Of a DNA stretch of 64,000 bases, positions 31,238 to 41,552 are shown one piece after another. The DNA is from Solimonas flava DSM 18980 (GTDB taxonomy: Bacteria > Pseudomonadota > Gammaproteobacteria > Nevskiales > Nevskiaceae): the NCBI RefSeq assembly GCF_000426685.1, contig NZ_KE384553.1, positions 200,801 to 264,800 on the forward strand. Direction: 5' to 3'. A model generated the notes under the pieces. The model had not been told where the DNA came from and searched no databases. It worked only from the letters and a program-made list of their open reading frames with translations. A program made the position numbers and the translations under genes. How positions within the stretch are numbered: position 1 is the first letter of the stretch; every line of letters begins with the position of its first letter.

Positions 31238-33052
31238 GTGTTGAAACTGATTCAGCGCCACGCGGCGGTATTGGCCGTGCTCATGCTCGCGGCCTGCGGC
31301 GGCGGCGGCTTCAGCGATGGAGAAACCACCGGCGGCACGACCGGTGGAACGACGGGCGGTACCACGGGCGGCACGACGGCGTCATCGCTGACCCTGCTCG
31401 CCAGTTCCCCGCAGCTGTCGTCCAACGCCTCGGCCGTCACCGACGGCGTGACGCTGACGGCAATCGTCAAGGACGTCAACAACAACGTCGTGCCGGGCGT
31501 GACGGTGACGTTCAGCTCGCAGGATTCGTCGGAAATCAATGTCTCCAATCCGGCGACGACCGACGATAACGGCCGCGTGACGGCCGTGGTCACGACGGGC
31601 GGCGATCCGCAGAACCGCACGATCAATGTCGCGGCGAAGACCGGCAGCCTGTCGGCCTCGGCCAGCATCGACGTGATCGGCACGACGCTGAATATTTCCG
31701 GTCTCGATTCGACGCAGATCAACGTCGAGACGCCGTACACCATCACGCTGACCGATTCCGCCGGCGTGGCGATCGCCGGCAAGACGGTGGGCGTGTCGAC
31801 GGAGGCGGGCAACACGCTCAGCGCATCGTCGTACGTGACCAACGCCGCCGGCCAGATCACCGTCAAACTCAAGGCCACCAACGCCGCGTCGACGCTGACC
31901 GCGACGGCGCTGGGTCTGACGGCGACCAAGTCGATCAAGGTCTCGACCGACCAGTTCTCGTTTACGGCGCCGGCGGCGGCGGCCGAAGTGAAGCTCGGCG
32001 TCAACCAGTCGGTCTCGGTGCGCTGGCTGCAAAGCGGCACGCCGGTGCCGGACGGCACGGTCATCAACTTCACCGCGACGCGCGGTCAGCTTTCGGCCGC
32101 GTCGGCGACGACCAGCAACGGGGTGGCCACGGTGACGATCCAGTCCGCCGAAGCCGGCTTCACCGAGGTCGTCGCCAGCAGCACGGCGCTGACCAAGCCC
32201 TCGGCCTCGCTGTCGCTGGAATTCGTCGCGGTGACGCCGGACAAAATCGACGTGCAGGCCAGTCCGGCCGTGCTCGCGACCAACCAGACCAGCGAGATCA
32301 CGGCGATCGTCCGTGATTCGAGCAACAATCTCGTCAAGAACGTCACGGTCGACTTCTCGGTGTCGGACATCACCGGCGGCTCGCTGTCCTCGCCGAGCGC
32401 GGTGACCAACAGCCAGGGCCTGGCCAAGATCACCTACACCGCGACCTCGCAGGCGAGCGCCAGCCAGAACGTGGTGGTCACCGGCAAGGTGCACAGCAAT
32501 GCCGCGATCAGCGACACGGCGCTGCTGACGGTCGGCGCGCGCGCGGTCAGCATCACGCTCGGCACCGGCAGCAAGATCATCGCCAAGGACGAATCGACCT
32601 ATCAGGATCCGTGGACGGTGCTGATCAACGACTCGTCGGGCAATCCGGTGCAGAACGCGCAGTTCACGCTGTCGATCCAGTCGGTTGCGTTCGCGAAGGG
32701 AACGCGCACGGCTCCGACCATCGTTTGTCCGAATGAGGATGTGAACCTCAACGACATCATCGACTCGCCGAACGAGGATACCGACCACGATGGGATCCTG
32801 GAGCCGGGTCGCGTCGCCAGCGTGCCGACCACGGTGACGCTCGACGCCGACGGCACCGGCCAGTTCTACGTGACCTATCCGAAGGAATTCGGCGACTTCG
32901 TGCGAGTTCGCATCATCGGCGTCGCCAGTGTGGCCGGCACCGAGACGACGGAGTCGAGGGATGCTTGGCTGCCGATCGCCGAGGGCGACGAAGACAACCT
33001 GCCGTCCGACAGTCCATTCGGACTCGTCGGGGACTGCAGCAAGCCGAACTAA
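31238..33052 (+). CDS. Ig-like (Big_1/invasin-type) repeat lipoprotein
   Basis: 604 residues from the GTG at 31238, preceded by a GGGGGG ribosome site. Lipobox LMLAAC sits at about 15-20, then a flexible linker of four to five GGTT repeats encoded by a 12-base repeat. Four or five Ig-like domains of Big_1 type follow (VTLTAIVKDVNNNVVPGVTVTF and similar openings). The C-terminal part has an Asp/Asn-rich segment (NLNDIIDSPNEDTDHDG) that looks like a calcium-binding loop. Likely an outer-membrane surface lipoprotein; partner unknown. The architecture parallels the lipoprotein at the left edge, but the Ig domains are of a different type. Confidence 0.88.
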   Translation: MLKLIQRHAAVLAVLMLAACGGGGFSDGETTGGTTGGTTGGTTGGTTASSLTLLASSPQLSSNASAVTDGVTLTAIVKDVNNNVVPGVTVTFSSQDSSEINVSNPATTDDNGRVTAVVTTGGDPQNRTINVAAKTGSLSASASIDVIGTTLNISGLDSTQINVETPYTITLTDSAGVAIAGKTVGVSTEAGNTLSASSYVTNAAGQITVKLKATNAASTLTATALGLTATKSIKVSTDQFSFTAPAAAAEVKLGVNQSVSVRWLQSGTPVPDGTVINFTATRGQLSAASATTSNGVATVTIQSAEAGFTEVVASSTALTKPSASLSLEFVAVTPDKIDVQASPAVLATNQTSEITAIVRDSSNNLVKNVTVDFSVSDITGGSLSSPSAVTNSQGLAKITYTATSQASASQNVVVTGKVHSNAAISDTALLTVGARAVSITLGTGSKIIAKDESTYQDPWTVLINDSSGNPVQNAQFTLSIQSVAFAKGTRTAPTIVCPNEDVNLNDIIDSPNEDTDHDGILEPGRVASVPTTVTLDADGTGQFYVTYPKEFGDFVRVRIIGVASVAGTETTESRDAWLPIAEGDEDNLPSDSPFGLVGDCSKPN

Positions 33053-33075
33053 CGCTCGGCCAAGTGCGATTTACA

Positions 33076-33107
33076 GACGGCGGCCTTCACGGCCGCCGTC
33101 GTCGTTT
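33076..33107 (+). terminator. hairpin terminator after the Ig lipoprotein
   Basis: A 10-bp perfect stem GACGGCGGCC / GGCCGCCGTC with a TTCAC loop is followed by GTCGTTT; the T tract is weak. It lies between two convergent genes. Confidence 0.6.
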
Positions 33108-33118
33108 GGGGCCCAGCC

Positions 33119-33475
33119 TTATGGGGTGCGCCGCTCGCGGTCCAGCAGCCCTGACAACACGAAATGGCCGATCGCCAGCACCAGCGCGATCAGTCCGGCG
33201 CCGAGGCCGGTTTCGACTTCGCTGCGTTCGCGCGCGATGTCGGCCTGCAGTTCCTGGCGGACCTGCCGGCGCAGGCGTTCGAGGCCGGCGGCGTCGGTCC
33301 GTGCGTTGCGGGACTGCAGTTCGAGCTGCACGTTCAGCTCGGTGGACGCGTCGAGATCGGCGTCGCTGTACTGCGGCAGCTTGGTCCACTGCAGGCCGTA
33401 GTAGCCGCTGAGGCCGATGCCGACGGCCAGCAGCATGAACGGGAAGGCACGAGGGGAACGGCGCGGGGACGGCAT
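33119..33475 (-). CDS. small two-helix membrane protein, unknown function
   Basis: 118 residues from the ATG at 33475. Membrane helices lie at about 12-28 (FPFMLLAVGIGLSGYYGL) and 92-112 (GLGAGLIALVLAIGHFVL), with a charged, probably coiled-coil region between them rich in Arg, Gln and Glu. I do not recognise a family. It is a single gene, divergent from alanine dehydrogenase. Confidence 0.6.
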   Translation of the reverse strand: MPSPRRSPRAFPFMLLAVGIGLSGYYGLQWTKLPQYSDADLDASTELNVQLELQSRNARTDAAGLERLRRQVRQELQADIARERSEVETGLGAGLIALVLAIGHFVLSGLLDRERRTP

Positions 33476-33603
33476 GGGGCTCTCGTCAGCGGAACAGCGC
33501 GCATTGTAGGCATTCCGGGATTGCCCCCGGTCCTGAGGGATGTTCACGAAGGCCGAACCGCTGGCTGCGGCGGAATAATGGCGGCCCCAACCGGAGCCTC
33601 GCC

Positions 33604-34725
33604 ATGCGGATCGGCACGCCGAAAGAAATCAAGAATCACGAGTATCGCGTCGGTCTGACGCCGGCCGGCGTGCGCGAGCTGAGCGCGCACGGGCATGAGG
33701 TCTTCATCGAAACGCGCGCCGGCCTGGGCATCGGCATCGACGATGCCGAGTACCAGCGTGCCGGCGCGACGATCCTGTCGACGGCGGCCGAGGTTTTCGC
33801 GACCGCCGAGATGATCGTCAAGGTCAAGGAGCCGCAGCCGGCCGAGTGCGCGATGCTAAGGCCCCATCACGTGCTCTTCACCTACCTGCATCTGGCGCCG
33901 GACCCGGCGCAGACCCGTGCGCTGCTCGACTCCGGCTGCACGGCGATCGCCTATGAAACCGTCACCGACGCGCGCGGCGGTCTGCCGCTGCTGGCGCCGA
34001 TGAGTGAGGTCGCGGGGCGCATGTCGATCCAGGCCGGCGCGCACGCGATGGAGAAGGCGGCCGGCGGCAACGGCGTGCTGCTCGGCGGCGTGCCCGGGGT
34101 GCCGGCGGCCGAGGTCGTCGTCCTCGGCGGCGGCGTGGTCGGCTACAACGCCGCGCGCATCGCCGTCGGCATGGGCGCGCGCGTGACGATCCTCGACCGC
34201 TCGCTGCCGCGCCTGAACTGGCTCGACATCAGCTTCGACGGCCGTCTGACGACGCTGTATTCGACGGTCGACGCGGTCGAGTCCAGCCTCGCGAAGGCCG
34301 ATCTGGTGATCGGCGCGGTGCTGGTGCCGGGCGCCGCCGCGCCGAAGCTGGTGACGCGCGGCATGCTCGCGGGCATGAAGCCGGGCACGGTGATCGTCGA
34401 CGTGGCGATCGACCAGGGCGGCTGCTTCGAGACCTCGAAGCCGACCACGCACCAGGAGCCGACCTATCTGGTCGACGGCATCGTCCATTACTGCGTCGCC
34501 AACATGCCGGGCGGCGTCGCGCGCACCTCGACCTTTGCACTGACCAACGCGACGATGCCGTTCGCGCTGGCGCTGGCCGACAAGGGCTATCGCACGGCGC
34601 TGCTCGACGATCCGCATCTGCGCGACGGCCTCAACGTGCATCGCGGCCAGCTGAGCTGCCAGGCCGTCGCCGAAGCGCTCGGGTATCCATACGTGCCGAC
34701 GCCGCTCGCCCTCGAAGCGGCCTGA
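33604..34725 (+). CDS. ald: alanine dehydrogenase
   Basis: 373 residues, normal length. The enzyme interconverts L-alanine and pyruvate + NH3 with NAD(H). The start [20 protein letters not shown], the catalytic Lys in VKVKEPQP, the catalytic His in FTYLHLA, and the NAD-binding [10 protein letters not shown] are all characteristic. It stands alone; the next gene, a TonB-dependent receptor, begins 127 bases later. Confidence 0.97.
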   Translation: MRIGTPKEIKNHEYRVGLTPAGVRELSAHGHEVFIETRAGLGIGIDDAEYQRAGATILSTAAEVFATAEMIVKVKEPQPAECAMLRPHHVLFTYLHLAPDPAQTRALLDSGCTAIAYETVTDARGGLPLLAPMSEVAGRMSIQAGAHAMEKAAGGNGVLLGGVPGVPAAEVVVLGGGVVGYNAARIAVGMGARVTILDRSLPRLNWLDISFDGRLTTLYSTVDAVESSLAKADLVIGAVLVPGAAAPKLVTRGMLAGMKPGTVIVDVAIDQGGCFETSKPTTHQEPTYLVDGIVHYCVANMPGGVARTSTFALTNATMPFALALADKGYRTALLDDPHLRDGLNVHRGQLSCQAVAEALGYPYVPTPLALEAA

Positions 34726-34852
34726 GCCGTGCGGGTGTCATGGCGTGAAATGTAAAGCGGGGCGCGCAAAGGCCTGTTAGATTCGTGCCACCCTGGCACG
34801 CGCTGCGGTCGCTCGGCAGCCGTGGGATGACTACCCTCAATGCGGAGGCCTC

Positions 34853-37303
34853 ATGCGCCCCTTGGCAGCGTTCGTGGTTGCTCTTCCCTTCGTCTATGTC
34901 GAAGCCCGCGCCCAGTCGCCCGACGTCCCGGACGCCGCCGCCGAGCCGCAGCTCGCGCCGGAGACGACGCCCGCGCCGCTCGACACGATCCCGCTCGCTG
35001 CCGAGACGCCGCCGCCGCTGTCGGCCGATGCGGCGCAGGACGATGGCCAGGGCCTGACCGAAATCGTCGTCACCGCGCAGAAGCGCAAGCAGTCGCTGCA
35101 TGACGTGCCGCTTTCGGTATCGGCGCTGAGCGGCGACATGCTCAAGGACATCAACGCCTCGAACCTGGCCGACGCTTCGGTCTATATCCCGAACGTGCGC
35201 GTCGACGCCGACGACCTCGGCTCGCCGCAGGTCTTCATTCGCGGCTTCGGCACCAATACCTTCAACCCGAGTTTCGAAAGCTCGGTCGGCTTCGTCGAGG
35301 ACGAGATCTTCTACGGACGCGGCGCGTACTTCACCGAGTCGATGTTCGACATCGACCGCGTCGAAGTGCTGCGCGGTCCGCAGGGCACGCTGTTCGGCAA
35401 GAACACCGTGGCCGGTCTCTACAACGTCATCACCGCGAGTCCGACCGAGACGTTCTCGGGCAACATCCGCTTGAGCACGTCCGAGTACAACGAGCAGCGC
35501 CTCGAAGGCGGTGTCGGCGGCATGTTCAACGACTGGTTCGGCGCGCGCCTGTCGCTGCTCGCGCAGTCCGGCGACGGCGAGCTGCGCAACGAGTACCTCA
35601 ATCGCGACGAGGACAAGATGCGCCAGAAGGCGGGCCGTCTGAAGCTGCGCCTGTTGCCGCATGAAGACGTGACGATGGACCTGATGCTGCAGCGCTCCGT
35701 CACCGACATCAATTTCTGGCCCTACCAGCTGTTCGCGCTGGACTCGGGCACGACGAACTATCTGCAGGCCTTCGATCCGGCCATCGAGGGCGATCCGTAC
35801 AACTTCGTCACCTCGTTCGACCAGCCCGGCTTCATCAACAAGAATTCCGCGACCGAGAGCCTGAAGACCGACTGGGCGATGGGCGATCTCGGGCCGATCC
35901 AGGACGCGCACACGGTGCTGGTCGCCGGTTACAGCAATCTGGCGATCAACCAGCTCAACGACCTCGACGTTTCGCCGGCGGATCTGCTGCGCCTCTACAA
36001 CTACGAGGACTACGGGCAGACCTCGGTCGAGCTGCGCTTCAGCGGCCGCACCGACAGCCTGTTCGGCCTCGGCCGTTCCGTCGACTTCGTCGCCGGCGGC
36101 TTCTTCTTCGAGTCCAACTACAAGCTGCGCGCGAAGATCAAGGCGGGCGACGATATCGGCTCCTACTTCCTCACCCAGGACGCCTGGCAGTTGCTGACCG
36201 GCAACCTCAATGCGCTGCCGGGCAACATCGCCGTGATCCCGGGGCTCGGCGATCTGCTGTCGGCGTTCATCGGCGACGACGACTACCAGTTCGACTACCG
36301 CCAGAAGCTGAAGTCCGGCGCGCTGTTCGCGCAGATGACCTGGAACATCAGCGAGCACTGGGCGCTGACGCCGGGCCTGCGCTACAACCGCGAGACCAAG
36401 GACGTCGACACCGCCGGCACCGCGCACTGCAGGACGGCGCCGAACTGCCTGACGCCGCTGCTGCTCGGCGCCAACGACTACTCGCGGCACGATCTCAAGC
36501 GCGACGAGGCCGACTGGTCGCCGAAGGTCGCGCTGCAGTACATCTGGGACCCGAACCTCAACTTCTACGCGAGCTATGCGCGCGGCTACAAGAGCGGCGG
36601 CTACAACTCGCTCTCGTACACCGGCGACGATCTGGCCTTCAAGCCGGAGAAGGCCGGCACGGTGGAAGGTGGCTTCAAGGGGCGCTTCTTCAGTCGCAAG
36701 CTGAACTTCAATCTCGCCGTCTACCAGACCAAGCTCGAGAACCTGCAGGTGCTCGCGTTCCACGGCGCGACCACCAACGTCGGCAATGCGAGCGCGACCT
36801 CCAGGGGCGTGGAGGCCGATTTCCAGTGGCGTACGCCGTGGCAGCCGCTGATGCTCAACGGCTCGTTCGGCTTCATCGACGCGACCTACGACGACTATCC
36901 GGACGCGCCGGCGCCGATCTCGGCCGGCATCGGCGCAACGCAGAATCTCAAGGGCGAGCGCCTGGCGTTCACGCCGAAGCAGACCGGCACGCTGACGCCG
37001 ATCGTGACCGTGCCCTTCGAGTCGCTGCTCGTGCGCCTGGCCGCCGACGCGATCTGGCAGGGCGAGCAGTACACCGACACCGATCTCGATCCGCACACGC
37101 GGGTCGGCGGTTTCATGCAGTACGCCGCGCGCATCAGCGTCGGCAGCGCCGACGACCTGTGGTCGCTGACGCTCGGCGGCAGCAACCTCGGCGACAAGCG
37201 CGTGCTGAACCAGTCGACCGACGCCGTGCTGTTCCCGGGTTCGTTCTACGCTCAGCAGGCGGCCGGCCGCCAGTACTACGCGGCGATCGCGATCAACTGG
37301 TAG
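34853..37303 (+). CDS. TonB-dependent outer-membrane receptor
   Basis: 816 residues. A signal peptide (cleavage near VEARAQ) and an acidic Pro-rich stretch precede a TonB-box-like segment LTEIVVTAQKR. The plug domain follows (about 75-190: VLRGPQGTLFGKNTVAGLYNV), then a long beta-barrel ending in YYAAIAINW with a terminal aromatic residue, as needed for outer-membrane insertion. It takes up a large substrate such as a siderophore or an oligosaccharide, which cannot be named from sequence. The gap before it holds a small GTGCCA-CCC-TGGCAC hairpin. Confidence 0.92.
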   Translation: MRPLAAFVVALPFVYVEARAQSPDVPDAAAEPQLAPETTPAPLDTIPLAAETPPPLSADAAQDDGQGLTEIVVTAQKRKQSLHDVPLSVSALSGDMLKDINASNLADASVYIPNVRVDADDLGSPQVFIRGFGTNTFNPSFESSVGFVEDEIFYGRGAYFTESMFDIDRVEVLRGPQGTLFGKNTVAGLYNVITASPTETFSGNIRLSTSEYNEQRLEGGVGGMFNDWFGARLSLLAQSGDGELRNEYLNRDEDKMRQKAGRLKLRLLPHEDVTMDLMLQRSVTDINFWPYQLFALDSGTTNYLQAFDPAIEGDPYNFVTSFDQPGFINKNSATESLKTDWAMGDLGPIQDAHTVLVAGYSNLAINQLNDLDVSPADLLRLYNYEDYGQTSVELRFSGRTDSLFGLGRSVDFVAGGFFFESNYKLRAKIKAGDDIGSYFLTQDAWQLLTGNLNALPGNIAVIPGLGDLLSAFIGDDDYQFDYRQKLKSGALFAQMTWNISEHWALTPGLRYNRETKDVDTAGTAHCRTAPNCLTPLLLGANDYSRHDLKRDEADWSPKVALQYIWDPNLNFYASYARGYKSGGYNSLSYTGDDLAFKPEKAGTVEGGFKGRFFSRKLNFNLAVYQTKLENLQVLAFHGATTNVGNASATSRGVEADFQWRTPWQPLMLNGSFGFIDATYDDYPDAPAPISAGIGATQNLKGERLAFTPKQTGTLTPIVTVPFESLLVRLAADAIWQGEQYTDTDLDPHTRVGGFMQYAARISVGSADDLWSLTLGGSNLGDKRVLNQSTDAVLFPGSFYAQQAAGRQYYAAIAINW

Positions 37304-37456
37304 CGCTTCCCCGACCGACGCCGACCGACGCCGGGGCGCGGGCGCGGCCGGCAACAGCCGCGCGCCGCGCCGTTTCGGGGCCCGCTGCCGTGCATGATGC
37401 CTGTCGCGTCCCCGTGACGGGCGCGCGCGGCCCGCGCGCCGCCGTCCTGGGCCGCC

Positions 37457-38110
37457 TCAGCGCACCGGCGGCGGATCGAACGGCGTCTTGGCCTTGTACT
37501 CGCACAGATCGACGATCGCGCAGCGTCCGCATTCGGGCTTGCGCGCCTTGCAGACGTAGCGGCCGTGCAGGATCAGCCAGTGGTGCGCGTCGCGCTTGAA
37601 TTCCTCGGGCACCACCTTGAGCAGCTTGCGCTCGACCTGCAGCACGTTCTTGCCCGGCGCCAGGCCGGTGCGGTTGGCGACGCGGAAGATATGCGTGTCG
37701 ACCGCGATCGTCGGCTCGCCGAACGCGGTGTTGAGCACGACGTTCGCGGTCTTGCGGCCGACGCCGGGCAGCGCTTCGAGCGCCTCGCGCTCGCGCGGCA
37801 CCTCGCCGCCATGCTGTTCGATGAGCTGGCGGCACAGGCCGATGACGTTCTTCGCCTTGGTCTGGTAGAGACCGATGGTCTTGATGTACTCGCGCAGGCC
37901 GGTCTCGCCGAGCGCGAGGATCGCCTGCGGCGTGTGGGCGACCGGGAACAGCCTCGCCGTGGCCTTGTTGACGCCGACATCGGTGGCCTGCGCCGACAGC
38001 ACGACGGCGACCAGCAGTTCGAACGGGGTCGTGTAGCGCAGCTCGGTGGTCGGCGCCGGGTTGGCGTCGCGCAGGCGGCGGAAGATCTCGTGGCGTTTGA
38101 CGGGATTCAT
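37457..38110 (-). CDS. nth: endonuclease III (DNA glycosylase/AP lyase)
   Basis: 217 residues. The helix-hairpin-helix LPGVGRKTANVV contains the catalytic Lys, followed by the catalytic Asp in AVDTHIFR. The C-terminal [4Fe-4S] ligand pattern C-x6-C-x2-C-x5-C is present (KARKPECGRC region). It removes oxidised pyrimidines in base excision repair. It lies 31 bases downstream of the ferredoxin gene on the same strand, an order often seen in Gammaproteobacteria where rnf/rsx genes precede nth. Confidence 0.96.
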   Translation of the reverse strand: MNPVKRHEIFRRLRDANPAPTTELRYTTPFELLVAVVLSAQATDVGVNKATARLFPVAHTPQAILALGETGLREYIKTIGLYQTKAKNVIGLCRQLIEQHGGEVPREREALEALPGVGRKTANVVLNTAFGEPTIAVDTHIFRVANRTGLAPGKNVLQVERKLLKVVPEEFKRDAHHWLILHGRYVCKARKPECGRCAIVDLCEYKAKTPFDPPPVR

Positions 38111-38141
38111 ACGGGCGGGAATGGCGCGACGGCGCCTGGCG

Positions 38142-38564
38142 TCAGTCTTGCGGAGGGCCGCGGCGTGCGCGCGCCGCGGCGAGCGCACGGGCCAGCGGAT
38201 CGGTGGCCGGCGCCGCCTCGACCGGGTCGGTCGAGCCGGCGCGCGCTTTCAGCATCGCCTTGCGCCGCTCGCGCTCGGCCTCGCGCTCTTCGTCGCGGTG
38301 CTTGAGGCGCAGCTTGCGCGCCTTCACGCGCTGCCGCGCGACGGCGTCATCGAACGGCTTCTGCGCCACGGCGCGCATTTCGATGCAGTCGACCGGGCAG
38401 GGCGGCAGGCACAGCTCGCAGCCGATGCACTCCTGCGCCACCACCGTGTGCATGTAGCGCTCGGCGCCGACGATGGCGTCGGTCGGACAGACGGCGAGAC
38501 ACTTCGCGCAGCCGATGCAGCGGCTCTCGTCGATCAGGGCGACATGGAAGGAATGAGTCGTCAT
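38142..38564 (-). CDS. short RsxB/RnfB-like 2[4Fe-4S] ferredoxin
   Basis: 140 residues from the ATG at 38564 (one four codons upstream is possible). Two [4Fe-4S] motifs are present, [12 protein letters not shown] and [12 protein letters not shown], followed by a highly charged helical tail. Full RsxB has an N-terminal membrane helix and an extra cluster domain, both missing here. None of the other Rsx/Rnf subunits is nearby. It may serve as a soluble electron carrier, possibly in cluster or oxidative-stress functions. It is placed between metG and nth. Confidence 0.82.
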   Translation of the reverse strand: MTTHSFHVALIDESRCIGCAKCLAVCPTDAIVGAERYMHTVVAQECIGCELCLPPCPVDCIEMRAVAQKPFDDAVARQRVKARKLRLKHRDEEREAERERRKAMLKARAGSTDPVEAAPATDPLARALAAARARRGPPQD

Positions 38565-38667
38565 GGCCAGGCGCATCGCGACGACGCCATCCGGCGGCAG
38601 GGCCGGATCAGCTGGTGTCGCTGGAGGGCGTCGTTACCTTCGGGTCCTTGCAGTGACGGACATGGCG

Positions 38668-40845
38668 TTACTTCACTTTCATGCCGGGCTCGGCGCCGGC
38701 GTCCGGCGCCAGCAGGAACGGGCCGCCGCGTTCGTCGCTGGCGGCCAGCACCATGCCTTCGCTCATGCCGAACTTCATCTTGCGCGGCGCGAGATTGGCG
38801 ACGCACATCGTCAGGCGGCCGACCAGCGCTTCCGGCGCGTAAGCGGCCTTGATGCCGGCGAACACCTGGCGCGTGCCGAGCGGTCCGAGGTCGAGCTGCA
38901 GGCGCAGCAGCTTGTCGGCGCCCTCCACATGCTCGGCCGAAGCGATGCGCGCGATGCGCAGATCGACCTTGCCGAAGTCCTCGACGCCGATCGTCGCCGG
39001 CGCGGCGCTGGCGGCGCTGGCGGCGCTGGCGGCGTCGGCGGCCGGCCGGGCGGCGGCTTTGGCCGGTGCCGCGCGCGCCGGCTTGCCGGCTTCCGCCGGC
39101 GCGCTGCCGCGCTCCTCGGCGAGCATCGCCTCGATCGCTTTCGGATCGATGCGCGTCGCCAGCGGCGCGTAGGCGCGGATCGGGTGGCCGAGCAGCGGCT
39201 TGCCGGCGTCGGCCCAGCTCAGCGCCGGCACGTTCAGGAAGTGCTCGACCTGCGCGGCGATCTTCGGCAGCACCGGCTTGAGATAGATCGTCAGCTGGCG
39301 GAACAGGTTGAGGAAGGTGGTGCAGACCTGCTGCAGTTCCTCGCGGCGCGCCTCGTCCTTGGCCAGCGTCCACGGCGCGAGCTTCTGGATCTCGGCGTTG
39401 GCGTCGTCGGCCATCGCCATCACCTCGCGCAACGCCCCGGCGAAGTCGCCGGCTTCGTAGAGCTCGCGCAGGTTGTCCGCTTCGGCGGCGAAGTCCTCGA
39501 ACAGCGTGCGCTCGTGCATCGCCACCGCGAGCTGCCCGTCGAACAGCTTGTCGATGAAGCCGGCGCAGCGGCTGGCGATGTTCACGTACTTGCCGACCAG
39601 ATCGCTGTTGACGCGATTGGTGAAGTCGGCGAGGTTGAGATCGAGATCGTCGACGCCGCTGCCGAGCTTGGCGGCGAAGTAGTAGCGCAGGTATTCCGGA
39701 TGCAGGTGATTGAGGTAGGTGCGCGCCTTGATGAAGGTGCCGCGGCTCTTGCTCATCTTGGCGCCGTCGATCGTCAGATAGCCGTTGACGTGCAGCGCGG
39801 TCGGCGCGCGGAAGCCGGCGCCGTGCAGCATCGCCGGCCAGAACAGGCCGTGGAAATTGACGATGTCCTTGCCGATGAAGTGGTGCAGTTCGGTCGACAG
39901 CGGCCAGGCGCCGCCGGTTTCGGTGCTGAACTCGGCGGCGGTGCTCGGCTGCGGGTCCCAGAACTCGGCGAAGATCTCCGACGGATCGCGCTCGCTGCCC
40001 GCCGCGAGCGTTTCGCACAGCGCCTTGAACGAGGCCATGTAGCCGATCGGCGCATCGAGCCAGACGTAGAAGAACTTGCCCGGTGCGCCCGGAATCGCGA
40101 AGCCGAAGTAGGGTGCATCGCGCGAGATGTCCCAGTCCTTGAGCCCGGACGTGAACCACTCCTTGAGCTTGGCCTTGACCGAAGGATGCGCGACGTCGCC
40201 GTCGAGCCACTGTTCGAGGAAGGCCTGGAACTTCGGCAGCTCGAAGAAGTAATGCTCGGAGTCCTTGAGCACCGGCGTCGCGCCGGAGACCACCGAGCGC
40301 GGATTCTTCAGATCGGTCGGCGAATAGGTGGCGCCGCAGTTCTCGCAGTTGTCGCCGTACTGGTCCGGCGTGCCGCAGCGCGGGCATTCGCCCTGGATGT
40401 AGCGATCCGGCAGGAACATTTCCTTGACCGGGTCGTAGAGCTGCTGGATGGTGCGGCTGGCGATCGCCGGCGGCATCTCGCCGCGTTCGGCGCTCACCGG
40501 CGAGCCGGCGCGCAGGCGCGTGTAGATCAGCTCGCAGAGCTGGCGGTTCTCCTCGGAATGCGTCGAGTGGTAGTGATCGAAGGCGACCAGGAAGTCGGCG
40601 AAATCGCGCTCGTGGTGGGCCTTGATCTCGGCGATGAACTGCTCGGGCGCGATGCCGGCCTTTTCGGCGGCGAGCATGATCGGCGTGCCATGCGCGTCGT
40701 CGGCGCAGACATAGTGGACCGTGTTGCCCAGCAGGCGCTGGAAGCGCACCCAGACGTCGGCCTGGATGTAGCCCACCATGTGGCCGAGGTGGATCGGGCC
40801 GTTGGCGTAGGGCAGGGCGTTGGTGACAAGGATCTGGCGGGCCAT
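38668..40845 (-). CDS. metG: methionyl-tRNA synthetase
   Basis: 725 residues. Class I motifs HLGH (in [12 protein letters not shown]) and KMSKS (in [10 protein letters not shown]) are present, with a zinc knuckle of four Cys ([17 protein letters not shown]). The C-terminal tRNA-binding/dimerisation domain begins near [13 protein letters not shown]. The two halves are joined by an Ala-rich linker with repeated AAS units encoded by a short tandem repeat (about 39000-39050). It charges tRNA-Met. Confidence 0.98.
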   Translation of the reverse strand: MARQILVTNALPYANGPIHLGHMVGYIQADVWVRFQRLLGNTVHYVCADDAHGTPIMLAAEKAGIAPEQFIAEIKAHHERDFADFLVAFDHYHSTHSEENRQLCELIYTRLRAGSPVSAERGEMPPAIASRTIQQLYDPVKEMFLPDRYIQGECPRCGTPDQYGDNCENCGATYSPTDLKNPRSVVSGATPVLKDSEHYFFELPKFQAFLEQWLDGDVAHPSVKAKLKEWFTSGLKDWDISRDAPYFGFAIPGAPGKFFYVWLDAPIGYMASFKALCETLAAGSERDPSEIFAEFWDPQPSTAAEFSTETGGAWPLSTELHHFIGKDIVNFHGLFWPAMLHGAGFRAPTALHVNGYLTIDGAKMSKSRGTFIKARTYLNHLHPEYLRYYFAAKLGSGVDDLDLNLADFTNRVNSDLVGKYVNIASRCAGFIDKLFDGQLAVAMHERTLFEDFAAEADNLRELYEAGDFAGALREVMAMADDANAEIQKLAPWTLAKDEARREELQQVCTTFLNLFRQLTIYLKPVLPKIAAQVEHFLNVPALSWADAGKPLLGHPIRAYAPLATRIDPKAIEAMLAEERGSAPAEAGKPARAAPAKAAARPAADAASAASAASAAPATIGVEDFGKVDLRIARIASAEHVEGADKLLRLQLDLGPLGTRQVFAGIKAAYAPEALVGRLTMCVANLAPRKMKFGMSEGMVLAASDERGGPFLLAPDAGAEPGMKVK

Positions 40846-40980
40846 GAGAGGAGCGTCTGGCGAAAGCGAACGCGAATTATCGCACGGCCCTGCCGCCGGG
40901 CAGCGCAGACGCGCTACAGTTCAGGTCCGATTCAGTGCCGCGATCTAGCCTCGATCTTCGTTTCACACGGGAGAGTCTCC

Positions 40981-41367
40981 ATGCGCCGCCTGCTCCGAGG
41001 TCTTGCACTGTCCTGCACACTGCTGGCGCCGTCGGCGACCGTGCTGGCCGCGCCGCCGCCGCAGGCTCCCGCGCACGGCTACCGCGCGCAGCAACATTAC
41101 GTCTATTACCCGCAGAAACAGATCTACTACGCGCCGGACCGGCAGCTGTGGTTCTGGCTCGACGGCGGCAACTGGGCGTTCGGCGCCACGCTGCCGATGA
41201 TCTATCAGCAGTACACGCGCAACGGTTACAGCGTCTATCTCGATGTCGAGCGCCCGTACGAAGCGCAGGAACGCGTTGTCAACGGCCTGCACCGGCACGA
41301 GTGGCAGCCATACCGCTACGGCGGTCCGGAGGCACCGCCGCCGCGCGGGCCGGGTCCGAAGAAATGA
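40981..41367 (+). CDS. small secreted Tyr/Trp-rich protein, unknown function
   Basis: 128 residues with a signal peptide (cleavage after TVLA or TVLAA). The mature part is rich in aromatic residues (YVYYPQKQIYYAPDRQLWFW) and ends in a Pro-rich charged tail. I know no function for it; small exported proteins of this pattern occur in Proteobacteria. It is divergent from metG and followed by a strong terminator. Confidence 0.75.
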   Translation: MRRLLRGLALSCTLLAPSATVLAAPPPQAPAHGYRAQQHYVYYPQKQIYYAPDRQLWFWLDGGNWAFGATLPMIYQQYTRNGYSVYLDVERPYEAQERVVNGLHRHEWQPYRYGGPEAPPPRGPGPKK

Positions 41368-41424
41368 GAATGACGGCAGCCACGGACGGGTGCCGCAAGA
41401 GCGTCATTGCTTGATCAAGCCTTC

Positions 41425-41452
41425 GGCGGGTCGCAAGACCCGCCTTTCTTTT
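41425..41452 (+). terminator. Rho-independent terminator
   Basis: An 8-bp stem GGCGGGTC / GACCCGCC with a stable GCAA tetraloop is followed by TTTCTTTT. It ends the transcript of the small secreted protein and insulates the S8 protease gene. Confidence 0.9.
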
Positions 41453-41552
41453 GTCCCGGGGGCCGGCGGGACAGCGCTTCGGCGCAGCGGCTTGCGGCCA
41501 TCCGCGCCGTCCGCGGGACGGACGGCGCATCGAGCAGGATCAGGGGAGTGCC

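Noticed and set aside
34631..37354. A 907-codon open frame on the minus strand
   Set aside because: It is antisense to the TonB-dependent receptor, whose signal peptide, plug and final aromatic residue are intact. No domain is recognisable in the antisense product.
37304..37456. Possible regulatory RNA between the receptor and nth
   Set aside because: The gap between these convergent genes is very GC-rich with many short self-complementary runs, but no clear terminator, promoter or conserved fold.
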